From Clostridia bacterium (GTDB taxonomy: Bacteria > Bacillota > Clostridia > Christensenellales > Borkfalkiaceae): a stretch of 64,000 nucleotides of DNA. The stretch is taken from assembly GCA_017886545.1 (NCBI GenBank), contig JAGHJS010000028.1, positions 116,423 to 180,422 on the forward strand, read 5' to 3'. Positions 53,326-61,527 of this stretch are shown here, in pieces. The translations under genes and the position numbers were made by a program. Each line of letters starts with the position of its first letter. The first letter of the stretch is position 1. Below the pieces are notes generated by a model. That model saw only the letters and a list, made by a program, of their open reading frames with translations, was not told the DNA's origin and did no database searches.

Positions 53326-53580
53326 TCAACCTACGAACAAGATCAAAATACCGACAAGCAGGCCGTAAATAGCCGTCGTCTCCGCAAAGGCGAGGCCAAG
53401 AAGGAGCATCGTACGGATCTTGCCGACTGCCTCCGGCTGCCGCGCGGTCGCCTCGACCGCCTTACCCGTCGCAATGCCCATGCCGATACCCGCGCCCAGA
53501 CCCGTGAGCGCCGCAATGCCCGCGCCGATCAGCGCCACGCCCGTAGCCAGAAGCCCGGCAGCTGCTATCAAAAGTTCCAT
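53326..53580 (-). CDS. atpE: ATP synthase c subunit
   Basis: An 84-residue hairpin of two membrane helices joined by the ARQPEA loop (46-51). The ion-binding Glu67 sits in AETTAIY: Thr68, Thr69 and Tyr72 resemble the sodium-type signature (E-S/T-T-x-x-Y). However, the glutamine of the sodium site in helix 1 (GxGQG) is Met34, and the neighbouring Val is Phe65. Ion specificity is therefore ambiguous. Confidence 0.95.
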   Translation of the reverse strand: MELLIAAAGLLATGVALIGAGIAALTGLGAGIGMGIATGKAVEATARQPEAVGKIRTMLLLGLAFAETTAIYGLLVGILILFVG

Positions 53581-53643
53581 TTTCGTTTACCTCCGTTGAA
53601 TGCGTTTGCCTGCGCCCCGCTCCGCCGCGGAGCGCTCTCCTCA

Positions 53644-54438
53644 TCATGCTGCGGAACCGTCCGCTTCTCCCCTCTTTTTCTTTCTTCGTCGCTCCTTTTT
53701 GGGAACGGGTTCGATCGCTTCCTGTACAAACGTAAGCGAAAGAGAAGCGAATACATATGCCTGTATGAACGCATGGAACAGCGTGAACAGCGGAGACAGG
53801 ATCGCCGGCAAAAAGAGCGGAAGCCCGATAAACCAGATCTCCTGTACGCAGATATACACCAGCTCCATGATCACCATACCGCTCAGGATGCTGCCGAACA
53901 ATCGGAACGTCATCGAAAACGGCACCGCAACGTCCGTCAGGATGTTGATCGGGTTGCAGTAATGTTTGAGCCGACGCGCCTTGTTCTTCGCAAAGCCGAG
54001 CGTATGGATAAAGATGAACGCGCTGCCCGCCAGGGCGATGCCCGCGGACAGATCTGCGATCGCGGGATGCAGCCCCGTCAGTTCGATGAGCACGCCGAAA
54101 CATATGTATGCCGCCGCGCCCAGCGTATACGGTCCCATCAGCCCGCTGTACTCCTCCGTCATTTCGTCCGCGCTCTTGTCGAAAAAGCTCACCAGCCATT
54201 CGAGGAACATCTGCGGACCGGTCGGCGTCGTCTTCCAGCGGCGGATGACCGTCAGCCGCAGGATGAGCGCGACCGCGAGCAGGAGCACGACGACCACGAA
54301 CCCCGAAAAAACGCTGTTCGTGAGCCAGGTCGTTCCAAATATATTGGACGGAAAGATCTCTTCGCTGAGTCCGCTGAAATCGATAATTACGTCCGTATCG
54401 AATGCGGAATCAAGGAGCATTGCCGTATTGCCGCCCAC
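53644..54438 (-). CDS. atpB: ATP synthase a subunit
   Basis: About 264 residues with five or six membrane segments. The essential Arg is in FSMTFRLFGSILSG, and the last helix region is FHAFIQAYVFASLSLTFVQEAI. A Lys/Arg-rich tail follows. The start is uncertain: GTG 54438 lies eight bases after GGGAGG; a GTG at 54447 in the same frame is too close to it. First gene of the a-c-b-delta-alpha-gamma-beta-epsilon operon; no atpI. Confidence 0.93.
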   Translation of the reverse strand: MGGNTAMLLDSAFDTDVIIDFSGLSEEIFPSNIFGTTWLTNSVFSGFVVVVLLLAVALILRLTVIRRWKTTPTGPQMFLEWLVSFFDKSADEMTEEYSGLMGPYTLGAAAYICFGVLIELTGLHPAIADLSAGIALAGSAFIFIHTLGFAKNKARRLKHYCNPINILTDVAVPFSMTFRLFGSILSGMVIMELVYICVQEIWFIGLPLFLPAILSPLFTLFHAFIQAYVFASLSLTFVQEAIEPVPKKERRRKKKRGEADGSAA

Positions 54439-54473
54439 GGGACTCACCTCCCTCCTCTCTCAAAGTCAAAGCT

Positions 54474-54502
54474 ATTCTACTACTTTTATCTTCATTTTTC
54501 AA
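54474..54502 (-). promoter_or_regulatory. ATP synthase operon promoter
   Basis: Minus strand TTGAAA (54497-54502), 17 bases, TAGAAT (54474-54479), about 35 bp before atpB. Confidence 0.7.
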
Positions 54503-54670
54503 GCGAATCGCCGCTGAAAAAGGATAAAATATTCTGATAGATCCCTGCGGAAAAAAGAATACTTCTTCCCTTTTCTCAGGAAAAACAGTATGCGCCGCAC
54601 CCGTCCTGCCCGTGTTTGGCGTTTAAAACGTAAAAAAAAGCGCTCCCCCGCACGATTTTCCGCCCGTCTC

Positions 54671-54699
54671 TTGCTTTTTGCCGTAAAATGTGGTACAAT
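54671..54699 (+). promoter_or_regulatory. Promoter of the PH-domain membrane protein gene
   Basis: TTGCTT (54671-54676), 17 bases, TACAAT (54694-54699), 17 bp before ATG 54717. Confidence 0.7.
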
Positions 54700-54716
54700 C
54701 ACTGCACGGAGGAGTT

Positions 54717-55172
54717 ATGCGTACATTCAGATTCCGCTTTTCAAAACTCATCATTCTTTTGCAGATCGCGGCAATGGTGCTTGCCGCCGCGGCGATCGCC
54801 TATACCGTTTACCGCATGATCACGCTCGGATTCGGCGACGCATCGCTGATCATCCAGTATGTGCTGCTGCTCCTGTTCGGCGTCGGCGCGATCGTCATCT
54901 TCAGCGCGATGCTCATCCGCTCTGTATATATTGTGGGCAAAAATGAGATCATCTTGCGTTTCGGGCTTATAAAATCCGTCTATAAAATCAAAGAGATCGA
55001 ATCCATCCGTCTCTTTTCAAAAACGAACAAACTCGTGCTGTATTTCAAAAACGAAAAATACACCGTAATATCGGTCAAACCCGAATGGTACAACGATTTT
55101 ATCCGAGAAGTGCTCTCGCACAACCTGAATATCCGCTACGACGTTTCGATAACGGACAAAGACGAGGAATGA
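54717..55172 (+). CDS. Two-TM protein with PH-like domain
   Basis: A 151-residue protein from ATG 54717 (GGAGG upstream). Two hydrophobic helices (near 12-33 and 44-68) are followed by IVGKNEIILRFGLIKSVYKIKEIESIRLFSKTNKLVLYFKNEKYTVISVKPEWYNDFI, the strand pattern of bacterial PH domains. Function unknown; unrelated in detail to the PH-like protein at 23121. Confidence 0.7.
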   Translation: MRTFRFRFSKLIILLQIAAMVLAAAAIAYTVYRMITLGFGDASLIIQYVLLLLFGVGAIVIFSAMLIRSVYIVGKNEIILRFGLIKSVYKIKEIESIRLFSKTNKLVLYFKNEKYTVISVKPEWYNDFIREVLSHNLNIRYDVSITDKDEE

Positions 55173-55182
55173 ACGCTCTCGC

Positions 55183-55219
55183 AAAAGGACTTCCCGCAAA
55201 CCGCGCGGGAAGTCCTTTT
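55183..55219. terminator. Bidirectional terminator
   Basis: AAAAGGACTTCCCGC / GCGGGAAGTCCTTTT with a 7-base loop, between convergent genes. Confidence 0.85.
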
Positions 55220-55222
55220 TTC

Positions 55223-56164
55223 TCATAAAAAGCTGCAAAGCAGCATGAGTACGGGGATCGTGACGACGCACAGCACGGTCGTCATAAGCGTAGTACAGGC
55301 AGCCGTGTCGCAGTCGCCGCCGTAGCGCTCCGCAAAATTCAGCACGCTCGACGCAGTGGGCATCGCCGCAATAATAAACAGGGCGATCATGACATATGTA
55401 TCCAGCGGAACCAGAAGATCGACCAGCACCAGGATCCCGAGGGAAAGAAGCGGCGAAACGAGCAGCTTGACCGCCGCCGTCAGATACACTTTCCAATCGC
55501 CGAACAAAGCGCGCAGATGCACGTCGGCAAGGCGGACGCCGAGAATGATCATGGAGAGCGGCAGAGTCATGTCGCCCAGATACCCGAATACCGTGAGGAT
55601 CTGTTCGGGCATCTGTACGTTGCAGAAGAAAAAAGGCAGCGCGACGACGGTGGCGACCGTCGGAGGATTGAGCAGGATCTTGAGCGGGCGCACCGCTTTG
55701 CGCATACCCGTCACCGCATAGATCCCGAGCGTCCACGCCATGGCATTGAACGCGACATTGAAAACGACCGCATACAACACCAGGGCACCGTTCCCCGGGA
55801 ACAGCATCTGCATGACGGGGATCCCCATAAAGCCGACGTTGCCGAGATAGGACGACGCAACGCAGACGCGCCTTGCCGGCAGTTCCCCTGCTCGCAGAAA
55901 GATCAGTTTCGCGGCAAAATACACAAGCAGCTGCAAGACGACCGCAAACCCGAACACCCAGGCAAAGTTGACCAGCAGTGACGCTTCAAACCGTTCCCCC
56001 AAAAGCGACGAGATCATGAGAGACGGCTGCGAAACATACAAAAGCAGCACCGCCAATACGGCAGCCGCCTTTTCGCCGAACAATTTCACCTTGCGGAGCA
56101 CGAACCCGGGCACCGCGAGAACGATGATGAGCAAGACGATCAGAAACGTAGACAAAAAATCCAT
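55223..56164 (-). CDS. AEC-family (auxin efflux carrier-like) transporter
   Basis: A 313-residue protein with about ten membrane segments in two inverted halves: FLIVLLIIVLAVPGFVLRKVKLFGEKA, RVCVASSYLGNVGFMGIPVMQMLF, and PLSMIILGVRLADVHLRALFGD in the second half; ADRFG-type end region MPTASSVLNFAERYGGD. The family exports or imports small organic acids; substrate unknown. Confidence 0.88.
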   Translation of the reverse strand: MDFLSTFLIVLLIIVLAVPGFVLRKVKLFGEKAAAVLAVLLLYVSQPSLMISSLLGERFEASLLVNFAWVFGFAVVLQLLVYFAAKLIFLRAGELPARRVCVASSYLGNVGFMGIPVMQMLFPGNGALVLYAVVFNVAFNAMAWTLGIYAVTGMRKAVRPLKILLNPPTVATVVALPFFFCNVQMPEQILTVFGYLGDMTLPLSMIILGVRLADVHLRALFGDWKVYLTAAVKLLVSPLLSLGILVLVDLLVPLDTYVMIALFIIAAMPTASSVLNFAERYGGDCDTAACTTLMTTVLCVVTIPVLMLLCSFL

Positions 56165-56206
56165 ACAGCTCTTTCCTTTCCCACATCTCCCCTGTTTCCG
56201 CGCAAT

Positions 56207-56235
56207 ATTTTAGTACGCATGCGAACGGATGTCAA
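56207..56235 (-). promoter_or_regulatory. Promoter of the AEC transporter gene
   Basis: Minus strand TTGACA (56230-56235), 17 bases, TAAAAT (56207-56212). Confidence 0.75.
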
Positions 56236-56314
56236 TTCCTTTAAACATACAAATCTTATTTTTTCATACATGGTGCACGGTATAAGCGCCCTGCCCCCTG
56301 CACAAAATAAAATT

Positions 56315-56338
56315 GCCGCGGGGCAAATGCCCCGCGGC
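56315..56338 (-). terminator. Rubrerythrin terminator
   Basis: GCCGCGGGGCA and its complement, followed on the minus strand by AATTTTATTTTGTG. Confidence 0.8.
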
Positions 56339-56353
56339 GGAACCTGTTTTTTC

Positions 56354-56887
56354 TTACTTGCCGAAATAGCGCTTGAGCAGGCCGTTGAACCCTGCGCCGT
56401 GGCGCGCTTCGTCCTTTGCCATCTCATGCACGGTGTCATGGATCGCATCGTATCCGAGCTCTTTCGCGCGCTTCGCGATCGCGAGTTTGCCTTCGCAGGC
56501 GCCCGTTTCGGCAGCGACGCGCAGCTCGAGGTTCTTCTTCGTGGACGTGGTGATGCACTCGCCCAGAAGTTCCGCGAATTTGGAAGCGTGTTCCGCCTCT
56601 TCATACGCATAGCGCTTATACGCTTCGGCGACTTCGGGATAGCCCTCGCGCTCGGCGACGCGCGCCATGGCAAGATACATGCCGACTTCCGTGCATTCGC
56701 CGTTGAAATGTGCGCGCAGCCCTTCAACAACTTCGGCGTCAAGCCCCTGAGCAACGCCTACTTCATGCTCGCAGGCAAATTTGATCTCCTTGCTTTCATC
56801 GATGGGAACAAACTTTTTCGCTCCGCAGACGGGGCATACTTCAACGTCATCCGCGACGATCTCGCCGCAAACAGCACATCTTTTCAT
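56354..56887 (-). CDS. Reverse rubrerythrin (N-terminal rubredoxin, C-terminal diiron domain)
   Basis: A 177-residue protein. Residues 1-30 are a rubredoxin-like centre [22 protein letters not shown] (two CxxC). The four-helix diiron domain follows with [45 protein letters not shown] and [12 protein letters not shown]. This order is the reverse of classic rubrerythrin and is typical of anaerobic Clostridia, where it reduces hydrogen peroxide and oxygen. A perfect inverted repeat lies upstream (56978-56993). Confidence 0.93.
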   Translation of the reverse strand: MKRCAVCGEIVADDVEVCPVCGAKKFVPIDESKEIKFACEHEVGVAQGLDAEVVEGLRAHFNGECTEVGMYLAMARVAEREGYPEVAEAYKRYAYEEAEHASKFAELLGECITTSTKKNLELRVAAETGACEGKLAIAKRAKELGYDAIHDTVHEMAKDEARHGAGFNGLLKRYFGK

Positions 56888-56977
56888 TATAATAAACCTC
56901 TCCTTTCATTTTTTCGGCTCCGTTTTCCTACGGTTTCCGTTTATGCTTGTATTGTATCATCGAAACGGGCAAAATAC

Positions 56978-56993
56978 TGTTGCAAATGCAACA
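56978..56993. promoter_or_regulatory. Inverted repeat TGTTGCA-AA-TGCAACA upstream of reverse rubrerythrin
   Basis: Seven-base perfect arms about 90 bp before the rubrerythrin ATG, upstream of a TACAAT -10 candidate and also upstream of the divergent GH43 promoter. Looks like a dimeric regulator site (CRP/FNR-like arms); the regulator is not identified. Confidence 0.4.
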
Positions 56994-57065
56994 AATGAAA
57001 GGTTTTTAAAGATTTCCTGCAAGATCGAACACAGCGATTTTGTAATGAAAATTTTTATAAATTTA

Positions 57066-57094
57066 TTGACAGTTTGCCGTTATGATGATACAAT
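57066..57094 (+). promoter_or_regulatory. GH43 gene promoter
   Basis: TTGACA (57066-57071), 17 bases, TACAAT (57089-57094), 47 bp before ATG 57142. Confidence 0.8.
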
Positions 57095-57141
57095 GAACAA
57101 GAGATAAATATTTGACACTCTATCGAAAAGGCGGTTTAATT

Positions 57142-58128
57142 ATGGCAAAATACAATGATCCCCTTGTACGCGGCCGCGCAGATCCCTACATTTACAAGCA
57201 TACGGACGGGTTCTATTATTTTACGGCGACGTATCCTTCCTACGACAGGATCTGCATCCGCAAGTCCGAAACGATCAACGGTCTGACCGACGCGCCCGAA
57301 CGCGAGATCTGGCACAAGCATGAGACCGGCGTGATGGCTTCGCATATCTGGGCGCCCGAATTGCATTTCATCAACGGCAAATGGTACATCTATTTTGCCG
57401 CGGGCGAAAGCAAAAAGATCTGGGAAATCCGCCCCTATGTGCTCGAATGCGACGACGCCGACCCTTACGAAGGCAGCTGGCACGAATTGGGAGCCATGAA
57501 GGCGCACCGTTCCCCCAACAAAAAGAGCAGGCACGACTGCAGTTTCGCCAACGGGTACGACCTGTATTCGTTTACGGAATTTTCGCTGGACGCGACGACG
57601 TTCGAGCACAGGGGCAGGCGGTACTTCATCTGGGCGGAAAAAGTGCACCGCCGCTTCGGCATATCCAACCTGTATATTGCTGAAATGGCGTCGCCCAACG
57701 AACTGAAAACGGTGCAGGTCCTGCTCACCACCCCCGACTACGATTGGGAGCGCATCGACTTTTGGGTCAACGAGGGACCTGCCGTGCTCAAGTACGGCGG
57801 CAAGATCTTCGTGACCTATTCCGCTTCGGCAACGGGGCAGATGTACTGCATGGGCATGCTCAGCGCCGACGAAGACGCGGATCTGCTGGATCCCCGTTCC
57901 TGGAGCAAAAAGCGCTACCCCGTTCTCAAGACCGACCCCGAAAAGAAAGTGTTCGGGCCGGGGCATAACTGTTTTACGACGGGCGAAAACGGCGAAACGC
58001 TCTGCATCCTGCACTATCGCGACTATTCGGACGAACATATCTCCGGCGACCCGCTGAACAATCCGGACCGCCATGCGCATGTTCTGGAAGTTCAGTTTGA
58101 AAACGGTGAACCTGTATTCAGGCTGTAA
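57142..58128 (+). CDS. Glycoside hydrolase family 43 protein, intracellular
   Basis: A 328-residue five-bladed beta-propeller enzyme. The general base Asp is in RGRADPYIYKHTDGFYYFTAT, the pKa-modulating Asp is probably in the HDCSFA / SLDATTFEHRGRRYFIWAE region, and the acid Glu is in FWVNEGPAVLKYGGKIFVTYSAS. WAPELHFINGKWYIYFAAG is the classic blade-2 motif. There is no signal peptide. Probably acts on arabino- or xylo-oligosaccharides taken up by the cell. It has its own promoter and terminator and no transporter beside it. Confidence 0.88.
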   Translation: MAKYNDPLVRGRADPYIYKHTDGFYYFTATYPSYDRICIRKSETINGLTDAPEREIWHKHETGVMASHIWAPELHFINGKWYIYFAAGESKKIWEIRPYVLECDDADPYEGSWHELGAMKAHRSPNKKSRHDCSFANGYDLYSFTEFSLDATTFEHRGRRYFIWAEKVHRRFGISNLYIAEMASPNELKTVQVLLTTPDYDWERIDFWVNEGPAVLKYGGKIFVTYSASATGQMYCMGMLSADEDADLLDPRSWSKKRYPVLKTDPEKKVFGPGHNCFTTGENGETLCILHYRDYSDEHISGDPLNNPDRHAHVLEVQFENGEPVFRL

Positions 58129-58177
58129 CAAAGCGGCCCGCGCGCCCATTCCGACAGGAACGCGCAAGAAAAAAAGC

Positions 58178-58217
58178 ACAGCACCGTATGCCTTGCCCGC
58201 AAGACATGCGGTGCTGT
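58178..58217 (+). terminator. GH43 terminator
   Basis: ACAGCACCG.ATG / CAT.CGGTGCTGT followed by TTTGTTTT. Confidence 0.75.
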
Positions 58218-58222
58218 TTTGT

Positions 58223-58251
58223 TTTACATTTCCGATTCTTTGTTCTATAAT
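58223..58251 (+). promoter_or_regulatory. Promoter of the TIGR04076 gene
   Basis: TTTACA (58223-58228), 17 bases, TATAAT (58246-58251). Confidence 0.75.
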
Positions 58252-58286
58252 AATTGCCGACAAACCTTACTTTTTCGGAGGGCGCC

Positions 58287-58601
58287 ATGAAAAAAGTCAA
58301 GATCACCGTAATGAAAACGGCGTGCTATACGGACCTGATCGAGGCGTACGAGAACCCGATCCTGCACGCCTGCGACATGCATGAGGGACAAGTTTTTATT
58401 GCAAACGGCTGGAAACGGCCGCAGGATTTTTGTGAAAGCGCCTGGGAAAGCATATCCCCTTTCGTCATGGCGCTTGCCCACGGCGGCGAAAACTTTTATG
58501 ACGGATGGATGAAGAACAAACGGTCGGCGATGATCTCCTGCAACGACGGATTCCGCCCCGTAAGTTTTCTGCTGGAGACCATGGACGCGGAGGCGGACTG
58601 A
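58287..58601 (+). CDS. TIGR04076-family protein
   Basis: A 104-residue protein from ATG 58287 (CGGAGGG upstream): KVKITVMKTACYTDLIEAYENPILHACDMHEGQVFIANGWKRPQDFCESAWESISPFVMALAHGGENFYDGWMKNKRSAMISCNDGFRPVSF. This matches the conserved small family TIGR04076 with Cys, His and Trp residues kept. Function unknown; perhaps metal- or redox-related from the cysteines. Confidence 0.78.
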   Translation: MKKVKITVMKTACYTDLIEAYENPILHACDMHEGQVFIANGWKRPQDFCESAWESISPFVMALAHGGENFYDGWMKNKRSAMISCNDGFRPVSFLLETMDAEAD

Positions 58602-58630
58602 TCCCTGCGGGGTGCCGTATGCAAAAAAAG

Positions 58631-58668
58631 AAAAGAGGCGATGGTCCGTTCCTGACATCACCTCTTTT
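58631..58668. terminator. Bidirectional terminator after the TIGR04076 gene
   Basis: AAAAGAGG.GATG / CATCACCTCTTTT with one mismatch, followed by TTTTTTC on the plus strand. Confidence 0.75.
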
Positions 58669-58715
58669 TTTTCTTTTCCGGGACTGCCCGTTCCTGCGGG
58701 CGGCCCCATTGTATT

Positions 58716-59567
58716 TTACCCGCGCTTTTTGACGATGGTGCGGTACGGGACGATCAGCCCGTTCGCGATCAGTTCCTCGTCCGTTCTGTACGGATAATGA
58801 AAATCGGTATACATGCATCCGACTTCCGAGATCTCCAATTTCTGCGCAAGCATACGGAACAATTCCTTTGCGTGGCGAACGGCACGCTCGCTCGTGATGC
58901 GAAGGCGCATCGGAGTTGCCGCATACGATTTCTTATCGGAAACGTCCTCAAAACGGTATTTGCTGTTTTCAAACGACGCGGGATCCAGCGCAAGATACAG
59001 GGAAAGCGTTTTGCCGCGGACAACGAATTTTGCGATCCGTTCCCTGCCGAGGCGGAAATTTTCGCCCGTTTTGCACAGGCGCACTTTGACGCCCGCATAC
59101 GCCAGCATCGCATTTTTCAGTTCCGTATAAAAATCCTGCACCGCACGGTTCTGGATCAGGCGCGAAAGAAACGTCCTGCGGTAGCGCGTTACTTCTTCGT
59201 ACCCGTCCGGCACCTCGCGGGCGGAAACAGGTTCCTCTCCTTCCGTACGCTCCGTCAGATCTTCCGCCGCGATCTCTTCCGCCGCTTCTTCCTTTAAAAT
59301 GGAGCGCGTTTCGCCGTCCGGCTGCTCCCGCGCGGCCTCCTTTTCCACAATATCGTCAACCAATTCATCGATGGCGGAATCCATTTTTTCGCGCATGACG
59401 GCACGTGCGCACGGGTCTTTTTCCGCCTTGACGCAATATTTGCACCAATTCATCGTTCCGCACAGATCGCGCCCCGCCTGTTCGCTGGCCAGCCATTTTT
59501 CGATGTCGAGCCTGTGCTGCAAACGTTCAAATTCCTCTGCGGGAATGCCTGCGAGATTGCCTTTCAT
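58716..59567 (-). CDS. Uncharacterised conserved protein with N-terminal Cys cluster
   Basis: A 283-residue protein from ATG 59567 (AGGAGT upstream). The N-terminal part has LCGTMNWCKYCVKAEKDPCARA, four Cys that could bind metal, then an acidic linker (about 70-125). The C-terminal domain (about 130-255) runs RRTFLSRLIQNRAVQDFYTELKNAMLAY, GVKVRLCKTGENFRLGRERIAKFVVRGKTLSLYLALDP and YRFEDVSDKKSYAATPMRLRI. I believe I have seen this domain repeated in other Bacillota proteins, but know no function. Soluble by prediction. Confidence 0.65.
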   Translation of the reverse strand: MKGNLAGIPAEEFERLQHRLDIEKWLASEQAGRDLCGTMNWCKYCVKAEKDPCARAVMREKMDSAIDELVDDIVEKEAAREQPDGETRSILKEEAAEEIAAEDLTERTEGEEPVSAREVPDGYEEVTRYRRTFLSRLIQNRAVQDFYTELKNAMLAYAGVKVRLCKTGENFRLGRERIAKFVVRGKTLSLYLALDPASFENSKYRFEDVSDKKSYAATPMRLRITSERAVRHAKELFRMLAQKLEISEVGCMYTDFHYPYRTDEELIANGLIVPYRTIVKKRG

Positions 59568-59627
59568 ACTCCTGACCTCACCGCCGCACCGCATGCGCAT
59601 ATACGGTGCGCTCCTCTTTCTTCGTAT

Positions 59628-59656
59628 ATTATATAACAGTTTTTTAACAAATGCAA
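59628..59656 (-). promoter_or_regulatory. Promoter of the uncharacterised gene
   Basis: Minus strand TTGCAT (59651-59656), 17 bases, TATAAT (59628-59633). A GCACCG / CGGTGC hairpin (about 59586-59609) lies in the short leader. Confidence 0.7.
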
Positions 59657-59672
59657 CCGCTGCACAAAAAAA

Positions 59673-59704
59673 GTGCAGACAAAATCTCCCGATCCTGTCT
59701 GCAC
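59673..59704 (-). terminator. Terminator after the alarmone synthetase gene
   Basis: GTGCAGACA / TGTCTGCAC, nine perfect pairs, followed by seven T on the minus strand (59666-59672). Confidence 0.88.
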
Positions 59705-59714
59705 GAACAAATCT

Positions 59715-60404
59715 TCACCGTATCTCTTTTTCCAACGCCTCGATCCGCATCCGCACGTTCTGCATGCGCGCGTCCGTCGCGGCAATGACCTCGGCGCAGC
59801 TTTTCAGCTCCGCCGCGATCTCCGGACGGTCAGCGCCTGTTTTTTTATATTTCATATTATGTTCGAGGCTCGCCCAAAAATCCATGGCGACGGTACGAAG
59901 CTGGATCTCGACGCGCATGATCTTTTTGCTGTCCGAAAAAAAGACGGGCACTTCCACGATCATGTGATAGCTGCGGTAACCGTTCAGCTTTGGTTTTTTT
60001 ATGTAATCTTTGACGGCAACGACCGTGATGTCATCCTGCCGCGAAAGCATTTCAGCCACACGGTATATATCGTCGATAAAGGAACATATGACCCGAATCC
60101 CCGCAACGTCGTTCAGATTTTCGGAAATGGAAGCGACGGTAAGCGGCTTTCCCATCCGCTTGAGCTTCCCTGCTATGCTCATCGGCTCTTTGATGCGCGA
60201 TACGATGCTTTCGATCGGATTGCGCCCCGCATGATAGGTCAGCTCTTCGTTCAGCACTTCAAATTTCGTGCGGACTTCACGGACGGCACAGCTGTAACGG
60301 ACCATCAGCTCCCTGTATCGGTGCAGCGTTTCAAAAAAAGATTCGTTTTCCTCCCCGATAAACTCTCGGAGCGCTTCCGCCTCCTGCAAATTATTTTCAG
60401 GCAT
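59715..60404 (-). CDS. relQ: Small alarmone synthetase (RelQ-type GTP pyrophosphokinase)
   Basis: A 229-residue single-domain (p)ppGpp synthetase without hydrolase or TGS/ACT domains. RelA/SpoT core: PIESIVSRIKEPMSIAGKLKRMGKP, DVAGIRVICSFIDDIYRVAEML, VKDYIKKPKLNGYRSYHMIVEVPVF, VEIQLRTVAMDFWASLEHNMKYK. Start ATG 60404 after GGAGGGG. Third gene after leuA and the alcohol dehydrogenase, so transcription may respond to the leuA T-box. Confidence 0.92.
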   Translation of the reverse strand: MPENNLQEAEALREFIGEENESFFETLHRYRELMVRYSCAVREVRTKFEVLNEELTYHAGRNPIESIVSRIKEPMSIAGKLKRMGKPLTVASISENLNDVAGIRVICSFIDDIYRVAEMLSRQDDITVVAVKDYIKKPKLNGYRSYHMIVEVPVFFSDSKKIMRVEIQLRTVAMDFWASLEHNMKYKKTGADRPEIAAELKSCAEVIAATDARMQNVRMRIEALEKEIR

Positions 60405-60423
60405 GGCTCTTCCCCTCCGGTGC

Positions 60424-61515
60424 TCAGCCGACCGAACGTTTGAGTACCGTATACAGATTTTCTTCGGTGAACGGGACGCGGCAATTGCGCACGTTTTTAT
60501 TTTTTGCCGCGCGTGCGGCATAGTCACGCAGTTCGGCTTCGGACAGCTTTTTATGCCGTCCCAAAAGCGCCTTCAGCTTCTGCGCAAATTCCTGCACGTC
60601 CATTCCGAGCGCGTCGAACACTTTGCGCGTGCTGCCCATCCAGATCTTTTCGCATTCTTTCAGAAAATTGGGGAGCAGCAGACCGTTCGCCCTTCCGTGC
60701 GGAACGCCGTGGAAATACGTCAGCGAATACCCCATTCCGTGAACGGGCGTCGTTCCCGTGTTTGCAATGACCATGCCCGCAAGCGCAGACCCGTACAAAA
60801 GGTTCTGCCGGTCGGCGAGCGTATAACTGCCCGCAAGCAGATTCTCGTATTCTCCCATCAGCAAAGACAGCGCCTGTTTTGCAAACAGATCGCTCATCCC
60901 TCCCGCGCGGACAGAAAGCATCCCCTCCACCGCATGCGAGATCGCGTCTATCGCGGTATTCACGGTCACATCCTGCGGAAGGTGCGCCATGTATTTGCCG
61001 TCAAGGAAGGCTATGTGCGGGAAGAGCGCAGGCGAAGAGATGCTCTGTTTCGTCTGCAATTCATCGTTGGTGATGATGGCATAGGGCGTAACTTCGCTGC
61101 CCGTGCCCGCCGTCGTCGGAATATGGATCATGGGCAGAACGGCATTGCCGATCTTGTGTGCAAACAGCCCTTCCGGTATATCCTGGCACGCGAGCATAGC
61201 GATCGCTTTCGCGGCGTCCATAGGCGAACCGCCGCCGATCGCTATGATGAAATTCACCCGATTCTCCCGCGCGATGCGCGCGCCCTCCATGACGCTTGCG
61301 ACCGTCGGGTTCTGCGGGATCGCGTCATACACGATGCCGCGCTGCCCGTTTACCGAAAGAACTTCCTTCACGTCATCCAACGCGCCGTTTGACGCGGCGC
61401 TTTTGCCGCAGACGATAAGCGCCTGCTGCCCGAACCGCGCGAAATGCTGCGCCCCTTTTTTTACACAATCCTCCCCTCCGACAATGCGGACGGGAACGTA
61501 AAACCCTGCGTCCAT
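60424..61515 (-). CDS. Iron-containing alcohol dehydrogenase
   Basis: A 363-residue group III dehydrogenase. NAD-binding GGGSPMDAAKAIAML, substrate/metal region TTAGTGSEVTPYAIIT, NTAIDAISHAVEGMLS and HGMGYSLTYFHGVPHGRANGLLLPNFL carry the His/Asp metal ligands. Substrate unknown. Twelve bases after leuA. Confidence 0.9.
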   Translation of the reverse strand: MDAGFYVPVRIVGGEDCVKKGAQHFARFGQQALIVCGKSAASNGALDDVKEVLSVNGQRGIVYDAIPQNPTVASVMEGARIARENRVNFIIAIGGGSPMDAAKAIAMLACQDIPEGLFAHKIGNAVLPMIHIPTTAGTGSEVTPYAIITNDELQTKQSISSPALFPHIAFLDGKYMAHLPQDVTVNTAIDAISHAVEGMLSVRAGGMSDLFAKQALSLLMGEYENLLAGSYTLADRQNLLYGSALAGMVIANTGTTPVHGMGYSLTYFHGVPHGRANGLLLPNFLKECEKIWMGSTRKVFDALGMDVQEFAQKLKALLGRHKKLSEAELRDYAARAAKNKNVRNCRVPFTEENLYTVLKRSVG

Positions 61516-61527
61516 ACGTCCTCTCCT

